From Sweltsa coloradensis (taxonomy: Eukaryota; Arthropoda; Insecta; Plecoptera; Chloroperlidae): a DNA stretch of 64,000 nt. The notes beneath the pieces are model-generated. The model did not search any database, had not been told where the DNA came from, and worked only from the letters and a program-made list of their open reading frames with translations. Both the position numbers and the translations under genes were made by a program. The stretch lies in contig JAMZAV010000352.1 in assembly GCA_024449915.1 (NCBI GenBank), positions 346,677-410,676 of the forward strand, in the 5' to 3' direction. Below, one piece after another: positions 1 to 12,000 of the stretch (its first letter is position 1; every line of letters begins with the position of its first letter).

Positions 1-31
<31 letters not shown>

Positions 32-33
32 CG
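1..33. repeat. (TTA)n microsatellite
   Basis: Uninterrupted TTA triplets open the window. They lie next to the truncated LINE fragment at 162..792 and may be linked to its end. Confidence 0.9.
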
Positions 34-161
34 AAATTGTACACATAATCGTATATTAAGTTGTACAACTCCATAGAAAGTTAGAAAAGGGCCATAAGGC
101 CCAGTCACAATGTGTCTAACTTACTATGTCTAAGTTAGGGCCTATACCTCTTAAAACCACA

Positions 162-792
162 TTATAAAATACAATAAAATAAATTAACAAATATTATAAA
201 AGGTGAAAGTAAAGGGTGAACAATGATGGTATGGTACATATCAACAAAGACAGTGTATAGTTTGCCCTTCACTTCGACTAGAGTGGAGTCGATTTTATCG
301 AGAAGGATTTTGACAGCTTGCAAAGTTGATTTGCCCGTGCGGAAACCGAACTGCTCATCTGGTATTACTTGGTCAGTGAGATCTTGTAGCCGAGTATTAA
401 TAATGTTTGAAAAAAGTTTGTATACAACGGAGCCTAACGCGATGCCCCTATAAGATTCTGGTGATAGAGTGTCGCCTTTCCCCTTGTATAGGACTTTTAA
501 TGAGGACGTTCGCCATTTGTGAGGAATCTTTCCCTGTTGGATACAGATATTAAACAAGTTAGTTAAAAGTATGCAGTTGGTGTAGGCCGTGGATTTGATA
601 TGTTCGTTGGTAATGTGGTCGTGGCTCGCGGCTTTTTTTATTTTTCAAAGAGTTGATTGCGCGTTGTACTTCTTGTTTGGTTGTGGGGCAAAATTCGGTA
701 GGGCTGACATGGTAATTTAGGTTATTTACTAATTGTAAAGAATCCGATGAGGATAGGGATGACTGGATGACCTTACGAGTTATGACAACCAA
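162..792 (-). mobile_element. LINE reverse transcriptase fragment, frameshifted and truncated
   Basis: Read on the minus strand, 792 to 559 gives the start of an RT domain (motif EVQRAINSLKNKKS). After a frame change, 557 to about 225 continues with finger and early palm motifs (YRGIALGSVVYKLF, DEQFGFRTGKSTLQAV, VFVDM). The sequence then stops resembling RT, so the rest of the palm, including the FADD box, is absent. This is a dead internal fragment of a non-LTR retrotransposon. The clade cannot be fixed from this piece. Confidence 0.85.
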
Positions 793-877
793 TGAAAAGG
801 GGTAACTTCATTATGAAAGGCCACTACAACATCACCACTAACCAATCAGGATATCGGATTTCTTATAACTAAAATGA

Positions 878-1545
878 GTGGTATCATTTTTTCTTGCGAT
901 TTTTAAGAATCGAGTGCCTGCGTTCAGAAGTTGCACTAAGCAAGAAATAATGAAATCACTTAATATTGATACGTTAAGTTCTCGTAGATCAAGGTCGGAC
1001 ATGGCTTTATTACATCGTATTGTGAATGGCAATATTAGGTCAGATATACTTGTGTCCCTCTTTCCGCTTAGAATACCTTCCCGAACTACAAGGCTCAGCA
1101 GTCTGTTCCACATCCCCACCCCCGACTCTCCGTCACTAAAAGATCTCTTTTCTTCCGCCTTCCCACTACTTTTAACTCATTGCCTCAGTCTTCTTTGTTT
1201 GACATATTTGCAAATAGCTTCCGGTCATTTCTTACTTCACTTCGCCACTACATAAACCAGACGCAGCCGTAGTGGTGGTTTTGGGCGATCATCAGAAACT
1301 GAGACGTATAAATATATGTATAAATAAATTGAATGTATGAAATGTGTATTGTATGTAAATGGTTTGTAAAATGTAAATGTATAGGCTGTATAAAATGTAT
1401 TATATTATGTTATCTTGATTAAGTCTAAAGTTTATAAGGTTATGATAAAGAAAAATGTAAAAAAATGTTGATTTTATGTTATAGGCCTAAGACTTAATGT
1501 AAAATGGCTGTAAAGCTGTATTTAAACCGTCAATAAATAAATAAA
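878..1545 (+). mobile_element. LINE 3' end fragment with A-rich AATAAATAAATAA tail
   Basis: The plus-strand frame from about 878 to 1130 resembles the extreme C-terminus of CR1/Jockey-like proteins (SLNIDTLSSRRSRSDMALLH, then R-T-T-R-L-SSLF). The 3' untranslated tail includes TGTAAAATGGCTG and ends in AATAAATAAATAAAT near 1545. The same tail recurs at 29080..29135, so the two fragments belong to one family. The 5' part is missing. Confidence 0.75.
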
Positions 1546-2320
1546 TTTCTTAAGACTAAAACATGGTTATGGGAACTGGGCCTAAGAAAGCAGAATCTTG
1601 AGTTGACAAAACAGTTAAACCTAAAAGAAACTAATAAAATTAGGCCCTACTTATTTGATTTTTCCCCGTGAAATTCCCGTTTTTAATGGAATGGCTCTAA
1701 TCTGTTTTAAATTTTGATAGGTAGGCCCTAATATTGTCTATCAATGAATTAATGTCGATAAAATAAGTGTTGACGATAGATTATAAGTTTATATTGTTAA
1801 TTTACTTACGTATTTAGATTTTAGATACTGTTATGTTTAGATTAGACTGGTGACAAGGCACTGTGTTATGCTCCTAATCTTGCTTCCAGCAACACATGAA
1901 CAGTATGATAATGTTAAAATGCACACAGAATGGAAAATAATGTCAAAACTCAAAAACACAAACCATATTTGTGCCAGTTTCAGTTGATTTTTGATGCAAG
2001 ATCACTACATCAATCCCTATGTAATTATAAAAAAAAAATGCCTTTAACCCTGATAGGTTGGCTACCTCCTTGCGTGGGCTATCCGGGGTCTGGGGAAAAG
2101 CCCCAACCGCCAGAGTCGAATTTTTGGGGGGTATTTCTGTCCTCCAGATAGCTTTTAGAGCGATGTGAGCAAGGAAGGCACGAAATACTTGTTATAATGT
2201 AATAATTGACAAGGAAACTATGAAACTGAAATGGTTGTGGCACTATTGCAGACGTACAATCTATTTACGAATTTTCTCACTTTCAATTGAGGCAAGGTTC
2301 GCTTCTTTGTTTTTTCGTTT
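1546..2320. other. No gene seen; repeat fragment at 2040..2160
   Basis: AT-rich, without convincing coding potential. Positions 2088..2120 (GTCTGGGGAAAAGCCCC then CCGCC) match an internal stretch of the hAT element at 9746..10268, so an old copy or fragment of that family lies here. Confidence 0.5.
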
Positions 2321-2790
2321 TCATGTGACGGTAATGTCGGTCTTGCTTCCGTGATCTATTGAAAATACACCTTTGCAAATAGTGCATTGCACTTCGTTAT
2401 CTAGATTAGCCTTTTTAATAAAAGGATAGCTCTTTTGCAAATTGTCATTGAACACACACCTTCTCAATTCTCTTACACATTTTACACTCGGATGACTAAC
2501 ACAAACACTCAAACAGTAAAAAAAACACAACACAGAACAACACATAAATCTCTCAGTTTGACATGCCACTACACTGTCTTGGACAAGTGACGCGTCGTAT
2601 TACTACGTACATATTTAGTATTACAAAATGAAATAAGATAGTATTTGGAAATCCGAAAAATGACTATAAAATTAATAAAACCGTCCTATGTGGGAAAACC
2701 GGGACAATTACCCGTCCCGGGTGGTGTCTCTCGGGACACCGGGACAGGTACCTGAAAACCAGGACTGTCCTGGGAAAACCGGGACGTCTG
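2321..2790 (-). mobile_element. hAT transposon remnant with BED-like zinc finger
   Basis: On the minus strand the right edge reads CAGACGTCCCGGTTTTCCC, followed by more copies of the GGGAC/ACCGGGAC motif. That matches a hAT-type terminus and subterminal region. Downstream, 2480 to 2321 encodes KSYPFIKK and then CTICKGVFSIDHGSKTDI, the C-x2-C half of a BED/hAT DNA-binding finger. The catalytic domain is absent. The far end was not found. Confidence 0.65.
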
Positions 2791-2955
2791 GTCACCCAAT
2801 ACTATTGCTAACTGCACCACAATTACAATCTGTAACAACTAATAATATAATGTAGGCCCACCTGGTTCAACAGTTTAGTCTGATCTAAAGCTGTGCCACT
2901 CAACGGGAGCTCTTGCTACGCCTTTGGTCTAATCTGCTTTCTTATGCCCCTTTAG

Positions 2956-3056
2956 TTTATGAAGAAAAGTAAATTAAAAGCAGAAAAAGAAAAAGAAGTA
3001 AAAGATGGAGAAGCTATGTTTTCAGATGTCATCACCAAGGAAATGAAACATGGAGA
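2956..3056 (+). CDS. MPHOSPH6: MPHOSPH6 internal exon
   Basis: Acceptor CCCCTTTAG before TTTATGAAG and donor GA|GTAAGT. 101 nt, starting in phase 0 and ending in phase 2. It encodes FMKKSKLKAEKEKEVKDGEA and ends KEMKHGE across the junction, equivalent to the basic N-terminal helix of MPP6. Confidence 0.8.
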
Positions 3057-6000
3057 GTAAGTACTAGTGCATTCAAGCATGGTTGTATATATGCTTAAGA
3101 TGACGCAGGCATTGCCACTGTTTATCTGAGTAACGCGTGGCTTGCGTTGTTTTTCGTCTCGTATCCGTGGCAACGGGTGCGTAGCGTGGAGTGAGGCAGT
3201 CAGGGGAAGTTTGCTTGGGAGTGTGTGATCACTCGCCGCCGCTCGGTTCGCAAGTCGGCCCGCGACCTTGAATGACACTGTCATATTTATGTCAAGACGA
3301 AAAGTACAGACAATATTTACAATGATTCGGCCTGGCAAGCGAGCTGGAGATTATGTTTCACGGACTTGTACTGACTACTGAGCCCCGACGTACTATTTTA
3401 TTTGTACTGAGTATTTAGCAGCTATAATTGATCAATATTCAAGACAGAATTGGGAATTTAGCAAAATGTTCTTTATTGACATTTATTGATAGAGACCAAA
3501 CACAACTTTTTGTCACATACATACTTAATATATATTTACCAAAGCGCTAAGTGTGAACAAAATTTCCGTACTACCCATGATTGATTGATTCTTACCCAGA
3601 ATGTGATAGTATTATTTATTATCCCAGACATACCAGGTAAAAGAAAATGTTAAATTCTTTTGTTCTACTACTAGTATACTAGTAAAACTAGTATTCTATA
3701 ATTAATATGGTAATGACGTTTCCGTTCTATACCCTTGATTAATCGATTGTTGCCCAGAATGTGAGATTGTCTATGGTAGAGTAAAAAAAACAGTATAGTA
3801 ATTTAATATCTAAGGTATAAACCAGGTAAACAAAATGTGAAATTTTATTGTTCTACAACTATTATTCTAAAACTAGGTGCGTCCTACTCCTGATTAATTA
3901 ATTGTTACCGAGAATTTGATTGTACTATAGCTCACTCTATAGCTCAATTTCAAATTGAACGTAGGGAACATGCTGTACCTTGGACCACTTTTTACATTTA
4001 CTATATGGTTTCTGGGGAAATGAGATGATGATTTTGGTTAATTTTTTTTTGTATTTTGCTAGAACATGCCTTGTACAAACTTTGTTGATTTTATTGAATA
4101 TGGCACTTTACAATTATTGCTATTAATTAACCATTTTAATAATTAGAGCAAAGTGGTCCAAGGTACAGCATAGTGATGTACCTTGGACCATGTAATTCGT
4201 ACCTTGGACCATGTAATTTATACCTTGAATTATGTACATAAATTACATAGAAAATTGAAGGATAGGCCTATAGGCCTACTTAATGTTTTCTTTCTTGTTA
4301 GTACTTCATATTTAACGAGTGGGAGTGTAAGTTATATTTCTATTGACTAAAAATATTATTAAGGCCAGCCATTTTGAATTATAGAATGTAAAAAAGAAAA
4401 TTCGGTACTTAAACCCCCTCCCCTCCCGAAAAGGAAAGTAGGTTAGGGGGTTGGGGGGAAGCATGAAGTGCGTTGCCGTAGTCAGCTAGCCCTCCCCCCC
4501 CCCATTCCCCTAAAAAGTGGTTAGTAGGTTAGTGGAGTGGGGTGGGGGGGGGGGTGGCGGCGCAAAGTGCCGAGGGGGGGCCTAGCTGACAACAGCAACG
4601 CATTTTATGCTTCCCCCCACGGCACTTTGTGGCCCTCCCCCCCCCCTCAACTCCACTAATTTCACCCTTACCTTGCCCTCTTTACTTCGTGGCATTATCT
4701 AAAGAAACAAAACGAATTGGCCTACCAATGCCATGTTAAATGTACCTTGGACATGATCCAAGGTACATTACTATAAGGTGACCCAAGGTACAACCAAGCT
4801 CGTAACTTTTTGATTTCCCTCCAATTTAATTTGAGGTTAAGTTGCCTGTTTTATGTAATTGGTATAATTATACATCAAAACATGGCTATCAGACTTAATA
4901 GGCCCTAAAGTGTTTTAGCAGTAAAATATCATTCAAGGCTTTAAAAAGCAAAATAGTAACATGCAAAATATTTACTTTGAATGGTTGAAAACACAAATTA
5001 TTTTTTTAATGATGCTAGGTTTTCTACCACCATCCCAGTTTGGTATAGTCTGACACCTAGTGGCATAATTGACACCTAGAAATTTTAGCTATTTTTTTTT
5101 ACCAGAAGATAGCAGAGATATCTTGAATGGTCCAAGGTACAACTATGTCCAAGGTACAGCATGTTCCCTACTAACGTATTGAAGGCAGACAGATGATTGT
5201 AGGATGATACATTTTTTTTTTTTGTTTATTTGGAAAAAGGACGCGTCAACCGTTAGGTCATAATGCACCACTCTAACCTAGGGGGGGAGGAGCCTGGGCC
5301 CTTGCTGGTTTAGAACCAGCCACGGGTAAGGGGTGGAAAGGGGGTTCTCACGTCGCGGTCGTCATTGTCTTTGTCATCGTTTGTAGTGTCATTGTCGTCA
5401 TCGTCGTCGAGGGGTCGTCAAGAGAAGGGGGCAAAGTCCCCGACGACGATTGCCAGAGCTCGCCTCTATTTTCGGGGAGTAAAATACTACCCTTCATACT
5501 AGCTGATGTTTGCGAGGTAGACTTTTTCTCTTGAATCGCCTTGTACGATTAGCAGAGCCATGCTGTGGGCCAAATTGTTACCGAGAATTTGATTGCACTA
5601 TAGCTCACTATAGCTCAATTTCAAATTGAAAGTCAACCGTATTGAAGGCAGACAGATGATTGTAGGATGATATAATCGCTTTGTTCAACGACAAATATTC
5701 CAGACGAAGATTGAACCGATTTTCTACTACTTTACCCATTTTCCTGCAGCATAAACTAGAAAAAAAGCAAAAGTTGTTGTTAGACGAGTGAGTGAGCTAT
5801 GTGTTGAGTAGGGCCTACCCGGAAACATTCTCTATTTTCCCCATCAAGGCTGGATCTAGACAGCATGGGTCTTTCCTCCCATGAGCTATCAGGCAAGGGA
5901 TGCAAATGTTCCCGGGTACTCAACGCATGGCATGCTCACTCGTCTAATAACGACTTTGGCGTTTCCCTAGTACGATAGCTACTTTCAGAATTGTTTGTTG

Positions 6001-9000
6001 CCCAGTGTGTGGCCACAACCATGATTATAATGCGGAAAATGTAAACAATTGACATCGTTGGCTCAAATTTTTCAAAGTAATATTTTTGTGGGTTTAAATC
6101 GGAACGGATTTCGTTGAAAATGATAACATCACTCTAAATACCGGTCCCGAATGTATCTTTAAAATTTTAGAGCAATCTGGTAAATGGTTCGTTAGTTCTT
6201 ACAGCAAACTCGCGAACTCAGTCATTCACACTGCACTCACACATCGTTTGAGTTGAATGGTATCACACCTAGTTGCTGCGCTCCCTCGTCTAATTATACA
6301 ATTTATTATGTGTTTTTTTTTTTTTTTGCTTTTTACAAAAAGTTTCTAATACAGCAAGCCATTTTAATTTGTAACGGCTAAACGGCTAAAAAATCGTAGT
6401 TCTATGATACGATAAGTTGTATAATAATTATTGGGCGTTGCATAAATATGAGGTCGTTAAGCAATATCCAAATAATCAATCAATCAATCGATTTAAAAAC
6501 CTCTTCCCATAGGTAGGATTTGAACCAAGGACTTACTGCATTAGAGCAAGGAAACATTATTGGTTGGCCTAGTAGTAGAAAGTGTGGGAGTGCGTCGGGA
6601 ATTTAAAAGTTTCACAAATAATCAATTTCGGTATTCCCCTCACCCTGCTACCAGATTGATATAAATTAGACCTGACAACTGTTCCTGCAGGTAACCCTGC
6701 ATTATCTATGAACATGTCAGGAGATTCTAGACAATCTGGATACTTGGCATGTGTTATCGTGTCTCATTCTACTTGACGAGTTACGATTACAAAACAGCAC
6801 AGACGGGAGCTTTCTTGTTTGTATGAAGAAAACTACTATCAGCTGTGTTTATGTTTTATCTGACTTGTGTATGTGTGTTTGCGCGTGCGTGCGTCTGCGT
6901 GCGATGTATATCTGACGTGGCAGCTTCAATAGTTTTCTCTCAATAGACATATTCATTCATTCCATTGATATTTGATCACACGCACGCGACTAATAGTAAT
7001 ACACGCGTGTGCTACCTACTAAACAAGCAAAAATAGCAATTTGAGATGAACTACATCAAATCAGTGCTAGTCATCACTCACTCACGCACTACTATACTCA
7101 TGGATTCGTTCGTAAATACAACAGTTCGAAATAAAACTAACTAGACGGACTACCTACATTATTGTTCCGATATATATATATAAAAATATAAAGGGAATAG
7201 AAAGGTATAGTTAGTTACTTTTATTAGTTGACCAGTCTCACGACGCCATCGTCGTTATAATAATATCCACTATCCATCATATAGCTTAAGACTGGGTTTC
7301 GTCACGTTGCAATTACAATTATTGTTGCATGCTTGTTATTTGGATGGATGGACTATATTTGGATGAGCGTCGCGAGCGTAGCGAGCGAAGCGAAGATTCC
7401 ATTTCACTACACTGGAGAAAAAAATCCGGAATGTTTTTTTTTTTTTTTTTCTGTATTTTTGTCTGTTTGTCCACACGATTCCGGCTAAACCGATACTCCG
7501 ATTGCGATGAAATTTTATGGAGACCTTCGAAATCTCTGAACTTAGAACTGCCACGTTTTTGAGCGCAATCGAAAAATTATTTCTAAAGAAAATCGCAAAT
7601 TTACGATTTTTTTTTATTTTTAAAAAATTTCTTCGACTTATAACATCTACATGCTTAATCCGATTTTAATGATTTTTTTACAGAACCTTAATTTTATGAA
7701 TTAAGATATTCGTGTAAAATTTGAGAACAATCGAAAAATTATTTCTCATGAAAATCGAAATTTTACGATTTTTTTCTTTTTTTAAAATTACGATTAAGAA
7801 AAAATAAAAGAATAAAGTTAATTTTTTATTTAATTTAATTTAATTTAAAAAAAATCGACTTAGTAATAATTTTTTCACAAAACAACAGAAAATCTGCATA
7901 ACACATGGCAGGTCAATGCACCAATTACGCTCATCCAACAACGCGGCGGGACTTAAGCGTTTTCCTAGTAACATAAAATCAGCAACAAGAGGCACTTGTT
8001 ATCGGTATGGTATCCAACTAGGAAAACGCTAAAGTCCCGTCGCGTTGATGGATGTGCTTTTTTGTAAGTTTTTAGTTTGCGTGGGATCTCTTTACTTATC
8101 AAGTGTTTTTTGAACGCATTGTAGGTGATTGTTGTCAAGTTTCTATTGTTACTTGTTAATTGTTATTATAAACCTAAAAAAACATATGTTAAAACTTTTA
8201 TTTATATGGATTCTGGCTAATTTTTTCAACTTTTTCTTTCAAAAAGCAATACATCACCATTGACCTTAATGTCCATGTGAAATATGAACGTTCTAGCCCC
8301 ATTCGTTTGGTCAGAATCGGCCCAAATGTCACGAAAATATCGCGCTAAAAATCGAAAACAATCGTAAAATTACGATATATTCATGAGAAATATTTCTTTG
8401 ATTATACCCAAAAACGTAGCAAGTCTAAGTTCAGAGATTTCGAAGGTCCCCTCCAATTTTCATCAAGGTCGCATATGCCGTTTGCCGGGTAGAGAGCGAA
8501 CAAACAGACAAAAAACTAACAAAAAACAAAACACTAGAGCTATTTTTCTTAGGGTAACATAAGTGAAAAAAAAAGAGTGAAATTGAAGTCTTCGCTTCGC
8601 TCATCCAATTGTAGCAAAGGTCTCAACTGGAAATACCGACAGTGTTGGCTTGAGCGATTAGCGCTCGACTCTGAATCGGGAGGTTCCGGATTCAAATCCC
8701 GTCGTGACCGGCAATCCTGACTGAATGTTTTTTCCGAGTTTTTCTTCAGTGGTTAATGCGAATGAAAGAGATTGGTGCTCTTTAACAGCCCTCGGACTAT
8801 CCTTCACAATAATTGTTGTCCTGTTTTTGTTCACCTGAAGACTAGAGGGATTCATTGCACCCTATAACATGTTTAATTACGATTTAAAATTAAAATTTGA
8901 ATAACTTGAAATAATTTTCATCGAATTTTGTATCAAGCCTCGTCCTAGGTAGACTAGCACTAGGTATTACAGAAATATTTCGAATTATATCTTAAATTAA

Positions 9001-12000
9001 TATACCTAAGCAGCTATATGTTTTGCTTTCATGTGTCACTAGTAGAAGAGTAATCATGCATAATTATACATTGTGTAATATAGAAATGTATTTCCTTGAC
9101 CTGTGTCAAACAACAAAATAAACACAAAAATCAAATACACAATAAATACAGTAAACAATAAACATGATTGAACTAACGATAACATTCGTGTGGGCAACTG
9201 GCTGTAGTACGGAAACAAGTTCCAAGGTTAGAGCTAGAGCCTACACGTGCAACGTCGCTTCGCCGCAGGTCTGTGTCAACCCCACGTTTAAATGTTTGCC
9301 GCGTCACTTCTACCTCCCCTCTCACGGCCGTGAGCGCTGGCGCAACGCTTGCTACATTTTATCTGCAGGGGCAAGCGATAGACTAGCCCGATACACTAAA
9401 CGCGCATCGTTCTGGAAAGCGTAGTTTTAGAGATAAAAATCCGAAAAAATATACGTTTCATAAGAGATTGTCTCAAGTCATCTATCATATCCAAATATTT
9501 ATATTCCTCTTACAAAGATGGTTTTTATTGAATCCCCTTTTAAAAAATGTACATTAAAAAAATCGAATATGATAACACAATTGTTTGATTCTTTATTAAA
9601 ATAAAGCAAAAAGAATTACTTGATTACGTCAAGAATTGTGCCTTTGACGGCGATTATACGGAAGCTCTGCATAGCCTGCGTCCTCTTAAGAAACCAATTA
9701 GGCCTATAGGCCTAGCTGGGATATGAGTGGCAAAGTGTAACAGTACAGTGGCATAGGAACTATTTTTTTAGTGGGGGGGTCACACTAAAGTTGACTACGA
9801 GGTTGGGCGGGCAAACCGTGGTCTGGGGCAAAGCCCCAGCCGCCAGTCGTTTTCGCCGTAGGCAATATTTCTTTAAAAGGTGCCCTTGATAGGTGGTCTG
9901 AAACATGTTTTCAGGCGAATTTTAATTATGTATAAGGGTCACATTTTGAAGCTAATATTGCATTGAAGATTGATTACCTGACTAAAATCGGTCGACAGTT
10001 TGCTTGGGAGTGCAACACAAAATATAATGAATATTAGTCTAAAATCAGATGGCTAGTCTAGTCTCGCAAATCACGTCTCTTACGGAATCTTTCTAAAAAA
10101 TGTTAACAAAAACCTTCCTTTTTGTTTGCAACCCTGACTGTAGTAAAAATCCTAAAAATCACCCAACAAGCTATAAGTTAGCAAGTGACACCCATAGGCC
10201 TACCTGGCTTGACCCCCCCGCCAACAAGTGGGGGGAGTTTCCCCCCCCCCCCCGTTCCTACGCCCCTGTAACAGTAACATAGTACATAGGCCTATACTGG
10301 GACCGGCAGTCAGAAATGGACAAAAATATTATATATAGATAGGCCTACCTACTCAGAACACAGTTTCAAATTAAATTAATATCGAACCCTATTTCCAACT
10401 AAGTCGGGTAGGGGGGGAGGTTCCCACCACATTCTTGGCTCCCCGGGCTTATCGAAGCCGGCTAGCCATGCCCGACTTCAAATAACAAATGACAATGACA
10501 CTTTCAGATATAGAATAAAAAAACATTGACAATTTTGTTGGAATAACATCGGGTCTACCTGAATCCTGATTATATAGACAAATTAATTTATCTCAAATAG
10601 AGTCTATGCATAAGCCTATATTGGGAAACTAAAAGTAGCCTATCGGACTGCTTTGCAACTGGCAGCTGAAGAGTGTTTTGAGCAGCCTCGTGTGCCCTGG
10701 TGTGAAACTCAGTGGCGTGGCGAACATACCAAATCGGAGCCCAGGCACCGATACCAAAAGGGGTGGGTGGGTGGTCCCCCAGTGACCCACCCACCCCTTA
10801 CTTTTTAATGAAACATAATATTTTATATACTTTATATGACTATTTTAATTGTTATAATCACACCTACTGAATTGTATGGCTACAGCTCTTTACTTACCTT
10901 AGAGTGTTACTGGACTGTTGTAAAAGTTTGTCATGAATCATGATTTTTTAGTAAGAGTGCAGACAACATGCATGATGGATATTCATCCAGTAGTTCTCAA
11001 CTCAACTAATAACAGGTAGCAATTCAACAATGCTAAATGAATAGACACGTTCGTTATACTATAACTTATTTTCATTGATTGAATGGATTGATTTGAGGAA
11101 TTTAAAAATAAATACAGCTGGTGGCATGGAGGAAGTCTAGAAACATTTTCGAGTTTTCTGTTTTAATTTTTAAATTACCGTCTTATGATATGAAGCAGGA
11201 TTATCGACGTCGTGAATACAATAAGAAGAAATTCTTGGACCTATTTGAATTGAAGTATTTCCAGTACAATTTCTAGATAAAAATGCATTGATTTCAATGA
11301 AATCGAGACAGTAATTTTGTCCGTAAAAGAATAAAATTGTATCTTTTCTCTTCAAATATTACAAAAAAAGTGTTTCTTCAAAACTCACAGAATTGTACCA
11401 CAAATAACCTTAAATAATCATTTTCCCGGGGGAAAGCCCATGGAGCCCCTAGTTTTCATTATTATGCGTTTCAGTAGTTTTCCTAAATCCCAAATAATGG
11501 CTCTGCCAATAAACGGAGAAAACGAACAAAATAACCAAATTGATTTCCAAAATGCACAGATTATCTAACGATCTAGGACATACAATTTCTTTTCAAATGG
11601 GAAGGCCCCCGGATTCCTCTTGTAGGTACTAAATTCTTCATTGATTACTTTCATAATGTGTATTTTTTCCCAATTTCTGGCTATGCCGCTACGAGGAGGC
11701 GAATAGGAATAACATACCGTTGGCTTTATGAGTTCAACAATTAAAACATAAGCGCAATCTGTTCAGCGATTCGGCTGATTTTTATAGTTCACATTATTTA
11801 GCACACACACGCACAGAGTCACAGGATAAGCGCCGTTTATCTTGAATATAGTAATCCTCATTCGCTTTGCTTACTCGTCTAATAAAATCATATTAACTGC
11901 CGGTAAAAAGCACCAAATCTATTATAGGATCACCAAAATTAAAAATATTCCCTGCGGGACTAATCTGAGGTAGACAAAAAAGAATTACAAACAGTTGGCT

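Noticed and set aside
2952..3338. Minus-strand open frame of 128 residues
   Set aside because: It lies antisense to the MPHOSPH6 exon and its intron and has no recognisable family or codon pattern.
8643..8712. Functional tRNA gene
   Set aside because: Same reason: internal promoter boxes without a pairing acceptor stem, followed by a SINE body.
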